A stretch of 5,117 nt of DNA from JAJRXK01 sp964593155 (GTDB lineage Bacteria; Krumholzibacteriota; Krumholzibacteriia; JAJRXK01). The stretch is from NCBI GenBank assembly GCA_964593155.1, contig CAZQHE010000215.1:1-5117 (forward strand), given 5' to 3'. The translations under genes and the position numbers were made by a program. The notes beneath the pieces are model-generated. The model made no database searches and was not told the origin of the DNA. It saw only the letters and a program-made list of their open reading frames with translations. Of this stretch, positions 1 through 5,117 are shown in pieces. Within the stretch, counting starts at the first letter, position 1, and each line of letters opens with the position of its first letter.

Positions 1-515
1 ACCCCGAGCTGAGCGTTCCGTTCAACGGAACGATCGACACGTCCGCGGGCCTGGCGCTGGCCACCGACGGGCAGGAGTACACCGCGCTGTGGGGGCGGGC
101 GCCCGAGAACGGGGCCCCTTTGACCATGCTCGGCTTCCAGCGCGGGCTCTCGCCGCTCGGCAACTGGGGGCACTACATCGTGCTCGCGTCGGTGCTGCTG
201 TTCGCGGTCTCGACGGCGATCTCGTGGAGCTACTACGGCGATCGCTGCGCGAACTACCTGCTGGGCCACGGGGCCGTGCTGCCCTACAAGATGGTCTTCG
301 TGGTCATGCACTTCCTCGGCGCGGTGGCGCCGTTGGGAGTGGCCTGGGCGCTCGGGGACATCGCCCTGGCCCTGGTGATCGTGCCCAACCTGTTGGCACT
401 GTTGTTCTTGTCCGGACAGGTCAAGAATATGACCAACGACTACTTCCAGCGTGAGCCGTGGGTGGAGAATGCCGAGGTGCACCGACGGATCACCGAGGAG
501 CGCCGACGGCGTTGA
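1..515 (+). CDS. Sodium:alanine/glycine symporter (AGCS family), C-terminal part, 5' end outside window
   Basis: This is the C-terminal part of a secondary transporter that would import a small neutral amino acid with Na+ across the inner membrane. The reading frame is open from the first full codon at position 3, and 170 residues are visible before the TGA at 513-515. Internal TTG or ATG codons near 120 are not the real start, because the frame continues upstream with family-like sequence. The best evidence is the AISWSYYGDRCANYLLG stretch at visible residues 72-88, a hallmark of the AGCS family. Hydrophobic segments at about 58-75, 97-116 and 119-137 follow, then a short charged tail (RRITEERRRR) that should be cytoplasmic. 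Before the hallmark there is a polar stretch of about 45 residues that looks like an extended loop between helices. Substrate choice between alanine, glycine and others cannot be decided. No link to the downstream sugar genes is evident. Confidence 0.9.
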   Translation, partial: PELSVPFNGTIDTSAGLALATDGQEYTALWGRAPENGAPLTMLGFQRGLSPLGNWGHYIVLASVLLFAVSTAISWSYYGDRCANYLLGHGAVLPYKMVFVVMHFLGAVAPLGVAWALGDIALALVIVPNLLALLFLSGQVKNMTNDYFQREPWVENAEVHRRITEERRRR

Positions 516-574
516 TTCGGTCCGTGGGTTGACGGTTATCCCCAGGTTCGTCCCCAGCTTTCGCGGTGGGTTGG

Positions 575-594
575 GGGCGGATCGCTGGCCGCCC
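575..594 (+). terminator. Weak GC-rich hairpin downstream of the symporter gene
   Basis: GGGCGG at 575-580 pairs perfectly with CCGCCC at 589-594 around an 8-base loop. It lies 60 bases past the symporter stop and upstream of the glucokinase gene. There is no run of T after the stem (the next bases are TGGGCCCGG), so it is not a classical intrinsic terminator. In such GC-rich DNA a 6-bp stem can arise by chance. It could still help to separate the symporter transcript from the downstream genes. Low confidence. Confidence 0.2.
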
Positions 595-609
595 TGGGCC
601 CGGATTGGT

Positions 610-615
610 TAGGCT
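610..615 (+). promoter_or_regulatory. Possible -10 element (TAGGCT) upstream of ppgK
   Basis: TAGGCT at 610-615 fits the TAnnnT pattern of sigma-70-type -10 boxes and lies 56 bases before the ppgK start. No convincing -35 box is present at the usual 16-18 base distance (TGGCCG at 586-591 is poor). A TTGACG at 529-534 looks like a -35 box but has no -10 partner at the right spacing. The element is supported only by its match and by the similar TAAGCT upstream of the GT2 gene at 2485-2490. Confidence 0.25.
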
Positions 616-657
616 CCGGATCGAGGACCCCGTCACGGGACCCGGACTCTTCCCCGC

Positions 658-663
658 GAGGGA
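658..663 (+). promoter_or_regulatory. Ribosome binding site of ppgK
   Basis: GAGGGA at 658-663 lies 8 bases before the ATG at 672. It resembles the Shine-Dalgarno core and supports this ATG as the start. Confidence 0.65.
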
Positions 664-671
664 TTCGTCCC

Positions 672-1457
672 ATGGAAATCCTGGGTATCGACGTCGGGGG
701 CCGAGGCATCAAGGGAGCGGTCGTCGAGACCACGACCGGAGAACTGGTCGCGCCCCGGATGCGGCTGCGCACTCCCCAGCCTTCGACCCCCGAGGCCGTC
801 GCCGCCATGGTCGGCGAACTCGTCGCCCACTTCGAGTGGCGCGGCGTCGTCGGCGTGGGCTTCCCCGCCGTCGTCCGCGACCACGTGGTCCGCACCGCCG
901 CCAACATCGACGACAGCTGGATCGGCGTCGACGCCGTGCAGCTCTTCGAGGATCACGCCACCTGCCACTTCGTCGTGGCCAACGACGCCGACGCCGCCGG
1001 CCTGGCCGAGATGCAGTTCGGCGCCGGGCGCGGCCACGGGGGCGTCGCGCTGGTCCTCACCGTCGGCACCGGCATCGGCAGCGCGCTCTTCGTGGACGGG
1101 CGCCTGGTTCCCAACACCGAGTTCGGACACCTCGAGATCCGTGGCTTCGAGGCCGAGGCCATCGCCTCGGGGGCCGTGCGGCAGCGCAAGCAGCTGAGCT
1201 GGCCGAAGTGGGCCAAGCGCATGAACCGCGTGCTCGCTGCCTACGAATCGTTGCTCTCGCCCGACCTGATCGTTCTCGGTGGAGGGATCAGCAAGAAGGC
1301 CGAGCGATTCATGGACCTGCTCGAGACCGAGGCCCCGATCGTGCCGGCCGACATGCGGAACCTCGCCGGGATCGTCGGGGCCGCGCTGCTGGCCGCCGAA
1401 CACCAGGCGCACGATTCCGACGACTCGCTGAAGCGGCTCTCGGTCTGGACCGCCTGA
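672..1457 (+). CDS. ppgK: Polyphosphate glucokinase (ROK superfamily)
   Basis: This cytoplasmic enzyme phosphorylates glucose to glucose 6-phosphate using inorganic polyphosphate, often also ATP (EC 2.7.1.63). The 261-residue length is typical of the family. Visible motifs in order: the phosphate-binding loop IDVGGRGIKGA at 6-16; GFPAVV at 63-68 followed by RTAANIDDSWIG at 74-85, a signature of polyphosphate glucokinases; NDAD at 104-107, with D105 the likely catalytic base; the second phosphate loop TVGTGIGSAL at 130-139; EFGHLEIRG at 150-158, which should contact the sugar; RKQLSWPKWAKRMN at 172-185; and LGGGISKK at 202-209. The cysteine-rich zinc motif of many ROK kinases and repressors is absent, as is usual for this subfamily, and there is no N-terminal DNA-binding domain. 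The ATG start has a good ribosome binding site, and motif 1 begins at residue 6, so no longer N-terminus is needed. The next gene follows after 73 bases. Strict polyphosphate use versus dual polyP/ATP use, and activity on mannose, cannot be told from sequence. Confidence 0.93.
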   Translation: MEILGIDVGGRGIKGAVVETTTGELVAPRMRLRTPQPSTPEAVAAMVGELVAHFEWRGVVGVGFPAVVRDHVVRTAANIDDSWIGVDAVQLFEDHATCHFVVANDADAAGLAEMQFGAGRGHGGVALVLTVGTGIGSALFVDGRLVPNTEFGHLEIRGFEAEAIASGAVRQRKQLSWPKWAKRMNRVLAAYESLLSPDLIVLGGGISKKAERFMDLLETEAPIVPADMRNLAGIVGAALLAAEHQAHDSDDSLKRLSVWTA

Positions 1458-1481
1458 GCGCGCTGCGCCATCCTCGCCGCA

Positions 1482-1510
1482 CGATCCGGCGCGTCGCGCC
1501 GGCGATCCGG
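1482..1510 (+). repeat. Perfect palindrome flanked by CGATCCGG direct repeats between ppgK and the flippase-like gene
   Basis: CCGGCGCG at 1486-1493 and CGCGCCGG at 1495-1502 are perfect inverted repeats around a single central T. As RNA this gives a 7-bp all-GC stem with a 3-base loop. CGATCCGG occurs at 1482-1489 and again at 1503-1510, so the palindrome is bracketed by direct repeats. It starts 25 bases after the ppgK stop and ends 21 bases before the next start. No T run follows. It may be a transcript-stabilising or attenuating hairpin, or a protein-binding palindrome. The sequence does not decide which. Confidence 0.45.
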
Positions 1511-1519
1511 TCTTCCCGC

Positions 1520-1524
1520 AGGAG
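1520..1524 (+). promoter_or_regulatory. Ribosome binding site deciding the GTG start of the flippase-like gene
   Basis: AGGAG at 1520-1524 lies 6 bases before GTG 1531. It supports this non-ATG start. A second GTG at 1524-1526 is out of frame and overlaps the site. Confidence 0.7.
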
Positions 1525-1530
1525 TGGTCC

Positions 1531-2451
1531 GTGCGGCGTGCTTCGAAGCACTGGCGGTGGGCGCTGGCCCTGGCCCTCCTGTTGGGCCTGGTCGTCTGGG
1601 TCCAGGCGACGGTCGGCTGGATCGAGGTCCTCCGGGCCTGGGGCCGCCTGACCGCGGTCGACGTCGCGGTGGCGCTGGGGCTGACGTTGGTGGGATACGT
1701 CGCGCGGGCGCAGCGTCTGGCCGTGCATTTCGGAACACCGCTGCGCGAGCACCCCTGGCACTGCCTGCGCATCGTCTCGATCCACAACGCGGCGAACAAC
1801 GTCCTGCCCATGCGCTCGGGCGAGATCAGCTTTCCCCTGCTGCTGAAACAGGCCTTCGGGGTGGGTGTCGGGTCGGCGGTGGCTTCGCTGCTGTGGTTGC
1901 GACTGCTCGACGTGCTGTCGCTGGCCCTGGTGGTGCTGGTGACGCTGGGCGTGGCGCACGTCGGATGGGTGCTGTCGGTGGTCGGCGCCGTCGGCGCGCT
2001 GGTCGCACCGTGGGTGGTGCGTCTCTTCCTTCGACGCCCCTGGACGACCCCGCACTTCGCGGCGCGCGCGTTGTCGACCCTGCGTGAGGGGCTGCCCGTC
2101 GACGCCCGCGCGGTCGCCGGGGCCCAGGGGTACAGCCTGCTGCACTGGGGGAGCAAGCTGGCCGCCTACGCCTGGCTCCTGGTGCGGCTCGGCGAGGTTT
2201 CGGTTCCCACCGCCACTTTGGCCGCAGTCGCCGGCGAGGCCACCAGCGTCCTCCCGGTGCACGGTTTCGCCGGGGCGGGCACGTACGAAGCCGGCGTGCT
2301 GGCCGTCCTGCGGCCGCTGGGCGTGCCTCTCGAGGCGGCCGTGCAGGCCGCGGTGAACCTCCATCTGTTCCTGCTCGTGGTCTCGGTGGTCGCCGCCGCC
2401 CTGGCCCTCGCGCTACCGGGCCGCGTGGCCACGGCCGACAGCCGCTCCTAG
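1531..2451 (+). CDS. Flippase-like membrane protein (LPG synthase TM / UPF0104 family)
   Basis: A polytopic inner-membrane protein of 306 residues that starts at GTG and matches the transmembrane half of lysylphosphatidylglycerol synthases (LPG_synthase_TM, UPF0104, AglD-like). Stand-alone members are usually annotated as flippase-like and often sit beside glycosyltransferases; their biochemical role is mostly unproven. Visible features: a basic N-terminus (MRRASKHWRW) then a helix at about 10-26; further hydrophobic stretches near 43-57, 112-142, 145-166, 203-220 and 273-296; the family signature NNVLPMRSGE at 89-98; and a second conserved loop, LPVHGFAGAGTYEAG, at 241-255. The catalytic C-terminal aminoacyl-transfer domain of true MprF is absent, so lysyl transfer to phosphatidylglycerol is not expected. 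It lies between the glucokinase and a polyprenyl-phosphate-type GT2. This suggests, by inference only, a part in moving or using lipid-linked sugars. The exact helix count is uncertain. Confidence 0.85.
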   Translation: MRRASKHWRWALALALLLGLVVWVQATVGWIEVLRAWGRLTAVDVAVALGLTLVGYVARAQRLAVHFGTPLREHPWHCLRIVSIHNAANNVLPMRSGEISFPLLLKQAFGVGVGSAVASLLWLRLLDVLSLALVVLVTLGVAHVGWVLSVVGAVGALVAPWVVRLFLRRPWTTPHFAARALSTLREGLPVDARAVAGAQGYSLLHWGSKLAAYAWLLVRLGEVSVPTATLAAVAGEATSVLPVHGFAGAGTYEAGVLAVLRPLGVPLEAAVQAAVNLHLFLLVVSVVAAALALALPGRVATADSRS

Positions 2452-2474
2452 CGACCGCCCGTAGCGACCGCCCG
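2449..2474 (+). repeat. 13-base tandem duplication covering the stop codon of the flippase-like gene
   Basis: TAGCGACCGCCCG occurs twice without a gap, at 2449-2461 and 2462-2474. The first three bases of copy 1 are the TAG stop. Copy 2 lies wholly in the intergenic space, and its TAG is in a different frame. Thirteen identical bases in tandem are unlikely to be chance and suggest a slippage duplication. The second copy lies 17 bases before the possible -10 box at 2485, so the duplication may have altered the upstream region of the GT2 gene. Confidence 0.75.
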
Positions 2475-2484
2475 GGGCATGCGC

Positions 2485-2490
2485 TAAGCT
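2485..2490 (+). promoter_or_regulatory. Possible -10 element (TAAGCT) upstream of the GT2 gene
   Basis: TAAGCT at 2485-2490 fits a TAnnnT -10 pattern. TAGCGA at 2462-2467, the start of the second 13-base repeat copy, sits exactly 17 bases upstream but matches a TTGACA -35 box at only three of six positions. If used, transcription would start near 2497 and leave a leader of about 28 bases before GTG 2525. The resemblance to TAGGCT before ppgK is the only added support. Confidence 0.25.
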
Positions 2491-2524
2491 GCCGGCGATC
2501 TCGACGCTCCAGCCCGGGACCGAC

Positions 2525-3589
2525 GTGGACCGCACGCAGCAGCCGCATGCCCTTCCCGACGTGTCCGTCGTCGTGCCGCTGTACGACGAAGAGGCGAACG
2601 TCGCCCGTCTCGCGGAACGCACGCACGAGGCCCTGGCACGTGCGCCTTTCCGATGGGAGCTGGTGCTCGTCGACGACGGCAGTTCCGATCGCACCCTCGA
2701 CGAGGCGCACGCCGTGCGGCGGCGCCACGGCGATCACGTGAAGGTCGTCGCCCTGCAGCGCAACTTCGGTCAGACGGCGGCCATGCAGGCGGGGCTGGAC
2801 CGTGCCCGCGGTCAGGTGGCCGTGACCATCGACGGCGATCTGCAGAACGACCCCGCGGACATTCCCCGGCTCGTCGCCAAGCTGATCGACGAGGACCTCG
2901 ACCTGGTCGTGGGTTGGCGGAGGAAGCGGCAGGACGGCTTCTGGTTGCGGCGGGCCCCGTCGCGGCTGGCGAACAAGCTGATCCGCCGGGTCACCGGGGT
3001 CGACGTGCACGACTACGGCTGCAGTCTGAAGGCCTATCGGGCATCGTTGGTGCGGCAGATGCGCCTGTACGGCGAGATGCACCGCTTCATCCCCGCCTGG
3101 GCGGCCATGGCCACCTCGCCGCGACGGATCGCCGAACTCGAGGTCCAGCACCACGCGCGCGAAGCCGGCCGGTCGAAATACGGGATCTCGCGCGTGTCCC
3201 GCGTGCTGCTCGACCTGCTCGTGGTCCACTTCTTCCTGCACTACCGCTCCATGCCGGGCCATTTCTTCGGCGCGATCGGTCTGGGCGTGGGTGGAGCGGG
3301 GGCGTTGATCCTGGCCTACCTGGCCGGGGTGAAGTTCATCGGCGGCGAGGACATCGGCGGGCGGCCGTTGTTGCTCGTGGGTGTGGTCTGTCTGATCGCA
3401 TCGGTGCAGCTGGTGACGACGGGCGTCGTGACCGAACTCGTCGCGCGGACCTGGTTCAGCTCGCCGGGGGTGCACTCCTACGTCGTGCGCGAGGAAGACG
3501 CCGAGCGCCCGGCGGGGGGCGACGAACACCCGCCGTCGGACGAGGCCTGGCACGAGGGCGACCGGACGGTGGAGTCCCGTGCGACGTGA
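2525..3589 (+). CDS. Family 2 glycosyltransferase, polyprenyl-phosphate sugar transferase (DPM1/ArnC/GtrB-like)
   Basis: This enzyme would transfer a sugar from a nucleotide donor to a polyprenyl phosphate (probably undecaprenyl phosphate) at the cytoplasmic face of the inner membrane. It has 354 residues: a GT-A catalytic domain at about 10-235, two membrane helices at about 246-270 and 282-306, and a hydrophilic acidic tail from 320. Motifs seen: DVSVVVPLYDEEANV at 12-26; VLVDDGSSD at 47-55; QRNFGQTAAMQAG at 78-90; the metal-binding DGD at 103-105 within DGDLQNDP; VHDYGCSLKAYR at 161-172; LYGEMHRFIPA at 181-191; and AGRSKYGISR at 214-223, all typical of the bacterial DPM1-like group. GTG 2525 is chosen because the conserved domain begins at residue 12. 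The ribosome site is weak (GGGA at 2516-2519). A later GTG at 2561 would cut into the first conserved strand. The 3' end overlaps the next gene by 11 bases, which implies translational coupling. Donor sugar unknown. Confidence 0.92.
   Translation: MDRTQQPHALPDVSVVVPLYDEEANVARLAERTHEALARAPFRWELVLVDDGSSDRTLDEAHAVRRRHGDHVKVVALQRNFGQTAAMQAGLDRARGQVAVTIDGDLQNDPADIPRLVAKLIDEDLDLVVGWRRKRQDGFWLRRAPSRLANKLIRRVTGVDVHDYGCSLKAYRASLVRQMRLYGEMHRFIPAWAAMATSPRRIAELEVQHHAREAGRSKYGISRVSRVLLDLLVVHFFLHYRSMPGHFFGAIGLGVGGAGALILAYLAGVKFIGGEDIGGRPLLLVGVVCLIASVQLVTTGVVTELVARTWFSSPGVHSYVVREEDAERPAGGDEHPPSDEAWHEGDRTVESRAT
3571..3574 (+). promoter_or_regulatory. Ribosome binding site for the ArnT-like gene inside the GT2 gene
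   Basis: GGAG at 3571-3574 (within GGTGGAG from 3568) lies inside the last codons of the GT2 gene and only 4 bases before GTG 3579. The short spacing suggests that starts depend partly on ribosomes ending at the TGA at 3587-3589. No ATG lies just upstream in the same frame. The next in-frame GTG (3606) would remove part of the first membrane helix. Confidence 0.5.
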
Positions 3590-5117
3590 GTGGATCGCGG
3601 GCCTGGTGCTCGCGGTACTGGTGGGATTCTTCCTCGACCTGGGCACGCCGCCCCTCTTCGACCGCGACGAGGGCGCCTTCAGCGAGGCCACGCGCGAGAT
3701 GTTCGAGACGGGGGACTTCGTCGCCCCGCAGCTGAACGCCGAGCCGCGCTACGACAAACCGATCCTGATCTACTGGGCCCAGGCGGTCTTCGTGTTCCTG
3801 GTGGGCGTGAACGAGTGGGGCTTCCGTCTGGCCTCGGCGGTGGCGGCCACGCTGTGGCTGGTGGCGCTGGTGCGCTTCGTGAGGCCGCGCCACGGCGCCG
3901 AGACCGCGTTCTTCGCCGGCATCCTCGTGGCGACCACGCTGGGCACGATGACCCTGGCGCGCGCGGCGATCGCCGATGCCCTGCTGAACCTGTGGCTCGC
4001 CCTGGCCATGTTCGACATGTGGCGCTGGATCGAAGGCGGTTCGCCCGGGCGCTGGCGGATCTACCTGTGGATGGCCCTGGGCTTCCTGACCAAGGGGCCG
4101 GTGGCCGTCCTGGTACCGGGTGCGACCTCGTTGCTGTTCTTCGCCTGGCGCCGGGACCTGGGCACCTGGCTGCGCTGCATCTGCGATCCCCGAGGATGGC
4201 TGGTCTTCGTGGCGTTGGCTGCGCCCTGGTACGCCGTGATGTTCGCCCGCGACGGAGTGGACTTCTGGAACGGCTTCTTCATGCGGCACAACGTGGAGCG
4301 CTTCTCGTCGCCGATGGAGGGCCACGGCGGGAGCTATTTCTACTACCTGCCGGTGCTGCTGCTGGTGGTCCTGCCGCACACCGGACTGCTGCTGCGCACG
4401 CTCGGGCGGATCGGCGAGGCGCGGCACGACGAGCAGGCGCGCTTCCTGTGGCTGTGGATCGTCTTCGTCATCGTGTTCTTCTCGCTGTCGGGCACGAAGC
4501 TGCCGCACTACGTGCTGCTCGGGGTGACGCCGCTGTTCGTGCTCATGGCGCGGCACCGCGAGGCACTGCGGTCGCGCTGGCTGCTGGCGGTGCCGCCGGT
4601 TCTGCTGTGGGGCGTGCTGTTCGCGCTGCCCCTCGCCGTCGAGAGCATCCGCGCCCGGCTCGACGATCCCTACTTCGAGGCCCTGCTCGGCGAAGCGCCC
4701 GGCGTGTTCGGTGCCCTGTACGCGCTGGCGTGCATCGTGGGGGTCCTGGCGTGGGCCGGTGGGGTGATGGTGTGGCGGCGGGGCCCGCTGTGGCGGGCGA
4801 TCACGCCGCTCGCGGTGCTGCACGCGTTCCTGATCGTGCGCTTCGTCGTGCCCACCTTCGGTGAACTGCTCCAGGGTCCGGTGAAGGAAGCGGCGACCAT
4901 GGCCCACGAGATCGGCGCGCCCACCGTGCGGCACTCGGTGGACCTGCCCAGCGTGAGCGTGTACCGGCGCAGTCCGACGCCGGCACGTCCACCGGAGCCG
5001 GGCGAGCTGGCCGTGACCGAGGTGCACGACCTCGAGGGGCTCGGTGAGCCGATCGAGGTGTTGTACCAGCGCGGGGGAATCCTGCTGGTGCGGCGGCCGG
5101 AGGAAGCGCCCGGGCCG
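3579..5117 (+). CDS. ArnT/PMT-like integral membrane glycosyltransferase (GT83/GT39 type), 3' end outside window
   Basis: A large inner-membrane transferase that would take a sugar from a polyprenyl-phosphate carrier and attach it to an acceptor at the periplasmic or outer face (ArnT, for example, adds aminoarabinose to lipid A). The frame is open for 513 codons from GTG 3579 to the window edge with no stop. The first periplasmic loop carries PPLFDRDEGAFSEATREM at 24-41, with the acidic residues D28, D30 and E31 that are catalytic in this superfamily. QLNAEPRYDKPILIYW follows at 51-66, with the conserved RYxKP. Also seen are LTKGP at 170-174, FFMRHNVERF at 233-242 and SGTKLPHY at 304-311. About a dozen hydrophobic helices end near 424. 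A soluble tail follows, with LPSVSVYRR at 457-464 and EPGELAVT at 473-480. ArnT is about 550 residues, so only a few residues should be missing. The acceptor and sugar are unknown, and true lipid A aminoarabinose transfer is not established. Confidence 0.9.
   Translation, partial: MRREWIAGLVLAVLVGFFLDLGTPPLFDRDEGAFSEATREMFETGDFVAPQLNAEPRYDKPILIYWAQAVFVFLVGVNEWGFRLASAVAATLWLVALVRFVRPRHGAETAFFAGILVATTLGTMTLARAAIADALLNLWLALAMFDMWRWIEGGSPGRWRIYLWMALGFLTKGPVAVLVPGATSLLFFAWRRDLGTWLRCICDPRGWLVFVALAAPWYAVMFARDGVDFWNGFFMRHNVERFSSPMEGHGGSYFYYLPVLLLVVLPHTGLLLRTLGRIGEARHDEQARFLWLWIVFVIVFFSLSGTKLPHYVLLGVTPLFVLMARHREALRSRWLLAVPPVLLWGVLFALPLAVESIRARLDDPYFEALLGEAPGVFGALYALACIVGVLAWAGGVMVWRRGPLWRAITPLAVLHAFLIVRFVVPTFGELLQGPVKEAATMAHEIGAPTVRHSVDLPSVSVYRRSPTPARPPEPGELAVTEVHDLEGLGEPIEVLYQRGGILLVRRPEEAPGP

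Noticed and set aside
529..534. TTGACG as a -35 promoter box after the symporter gene
   Set aside because: No acceptable -10 sequence lies 16-18 bases downstream; the bases around 551-557 are C-rich.
536..544. TTATCCCCA, one mismatch from a DnaA box, beside two TCCCCAG copies at 539-545 and 551-557
   Set aside because: It is a single imperfect site with no second DnaA box, no AT-rich region and no replication gene nearby. The two short C-rich repeats are expected in such DNA.
672..1457. ROK-family transcriptional repressor or ordinary ATP glucokinase
   Set aside because: There is no N-terminal helix-turn-helix and no cysteine zinc motif. The RTAANIDDSWIG and RKQLSWPKWAKRMN stretches are specific to polyphosphate glucokinases.
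633..2156. Long open frame on the minus strand (507 codons), with similar ones at 1826-3691 and 3456-5027
   Set aside because: These mirror the real + strand genes in a GC-rich sequence. Their translations are rich in Arg, Pro, Gly, His and Gln, with no domain signature, and they cross gene boundaries. The + strand genes under them carry clear family motifs.
1531..2451. Reading the flippase-like protein as a full MprF lysylphosphatidylglycerol synthase
   Set aside because: It is only 306 residues and purely membrane-type. The soluble aminoacyl-transfer domain is missing, and the following gene is a glycosyltransferase rather than that domain.
3590..4864. Open frame of 424 codons on the + strand inside the ArnT-like gene
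   Set aside because: It is a shifted frame. Its translation is Arg/Gly/Ala-rich and has no membrane helices or motifs, whereas the frame from GTG 3579 gives a coherent PMT/ArnT-type protein.
1..5117. Mobile element, defence system, CRISPR array or tRNA/rRNA gene
   Set aside because: No transposase, integrase, nuclease, phage or toxin motifs, no regularly spaced repeats, and no tRNA- or rRNA-like sequence were seen on either strand. Base composition looks even throughout.

Overview
This is a GC-rich (clearly above 60% by eye) bacterial chromosome segment. All five recognisable genes lie on the + strand and show strong G/C preference at third codon positions. The protein families are bacterial. 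Nothing in the window fixes the phylum: GTG starts, GC-rich codon use and the family mix would suit several high-GC Gram-negative or candidate phyla. A sugar transferase of the ArnT type hints at a cell with lipid-linked sugar chemistry at its envelope. I saw no phage, insertion sequence, CRISPR, tRNA or rRNA signal.

Layout. Positions 1-515 hold the C-terminal part of a sodium:amino-acid (alanine/glycine, AGCS-type) symporter whose start lies upstream of the window. A 156-base gap follows, with a weak hairpin and a possible -10 box. At 672-1457 is a polyphosphate glucokinase (ppgK) of the ROK superfamily. A 73-base gap with a perfect 17-base palindrome leads to a polytopic membrane protein of the LPG-synthase-TM / UPF0104 'flippase-like' family (1531-2451, GTG start). 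A second 73-base gap begins with a 13-base tandem duplication that covers the stop codon. It leads to a family 2 glycosyltransferase of the polyprenyl-phosphate type (2525-3589). This gene overlaps by 11 bases with an ArnT/PMT-like integral membrane glycosyltransferase that starts at GTG 3579 and stays open for 513 codons to the window edge.

How the genes may work together (inference). The GT2 enzyme would load a sugar onto a polyprenyl phosphate at the inner face of the membrane. The ArnT-like enzyme would move that sugar to an acceptor on the outer face. The flippase-like membrane protein sits directly upstream and may belong to the same process. The glucokinase would supply glucose 6-phosphate to sugar-nucleotide synthesis, using polyphosphate rather than ATP. 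Only the GT2/ArnT-like pair is tightly coupled by overlap. The other links rest on same-strand proximity. The sugar and the acceptor cannot be read from this sequence.
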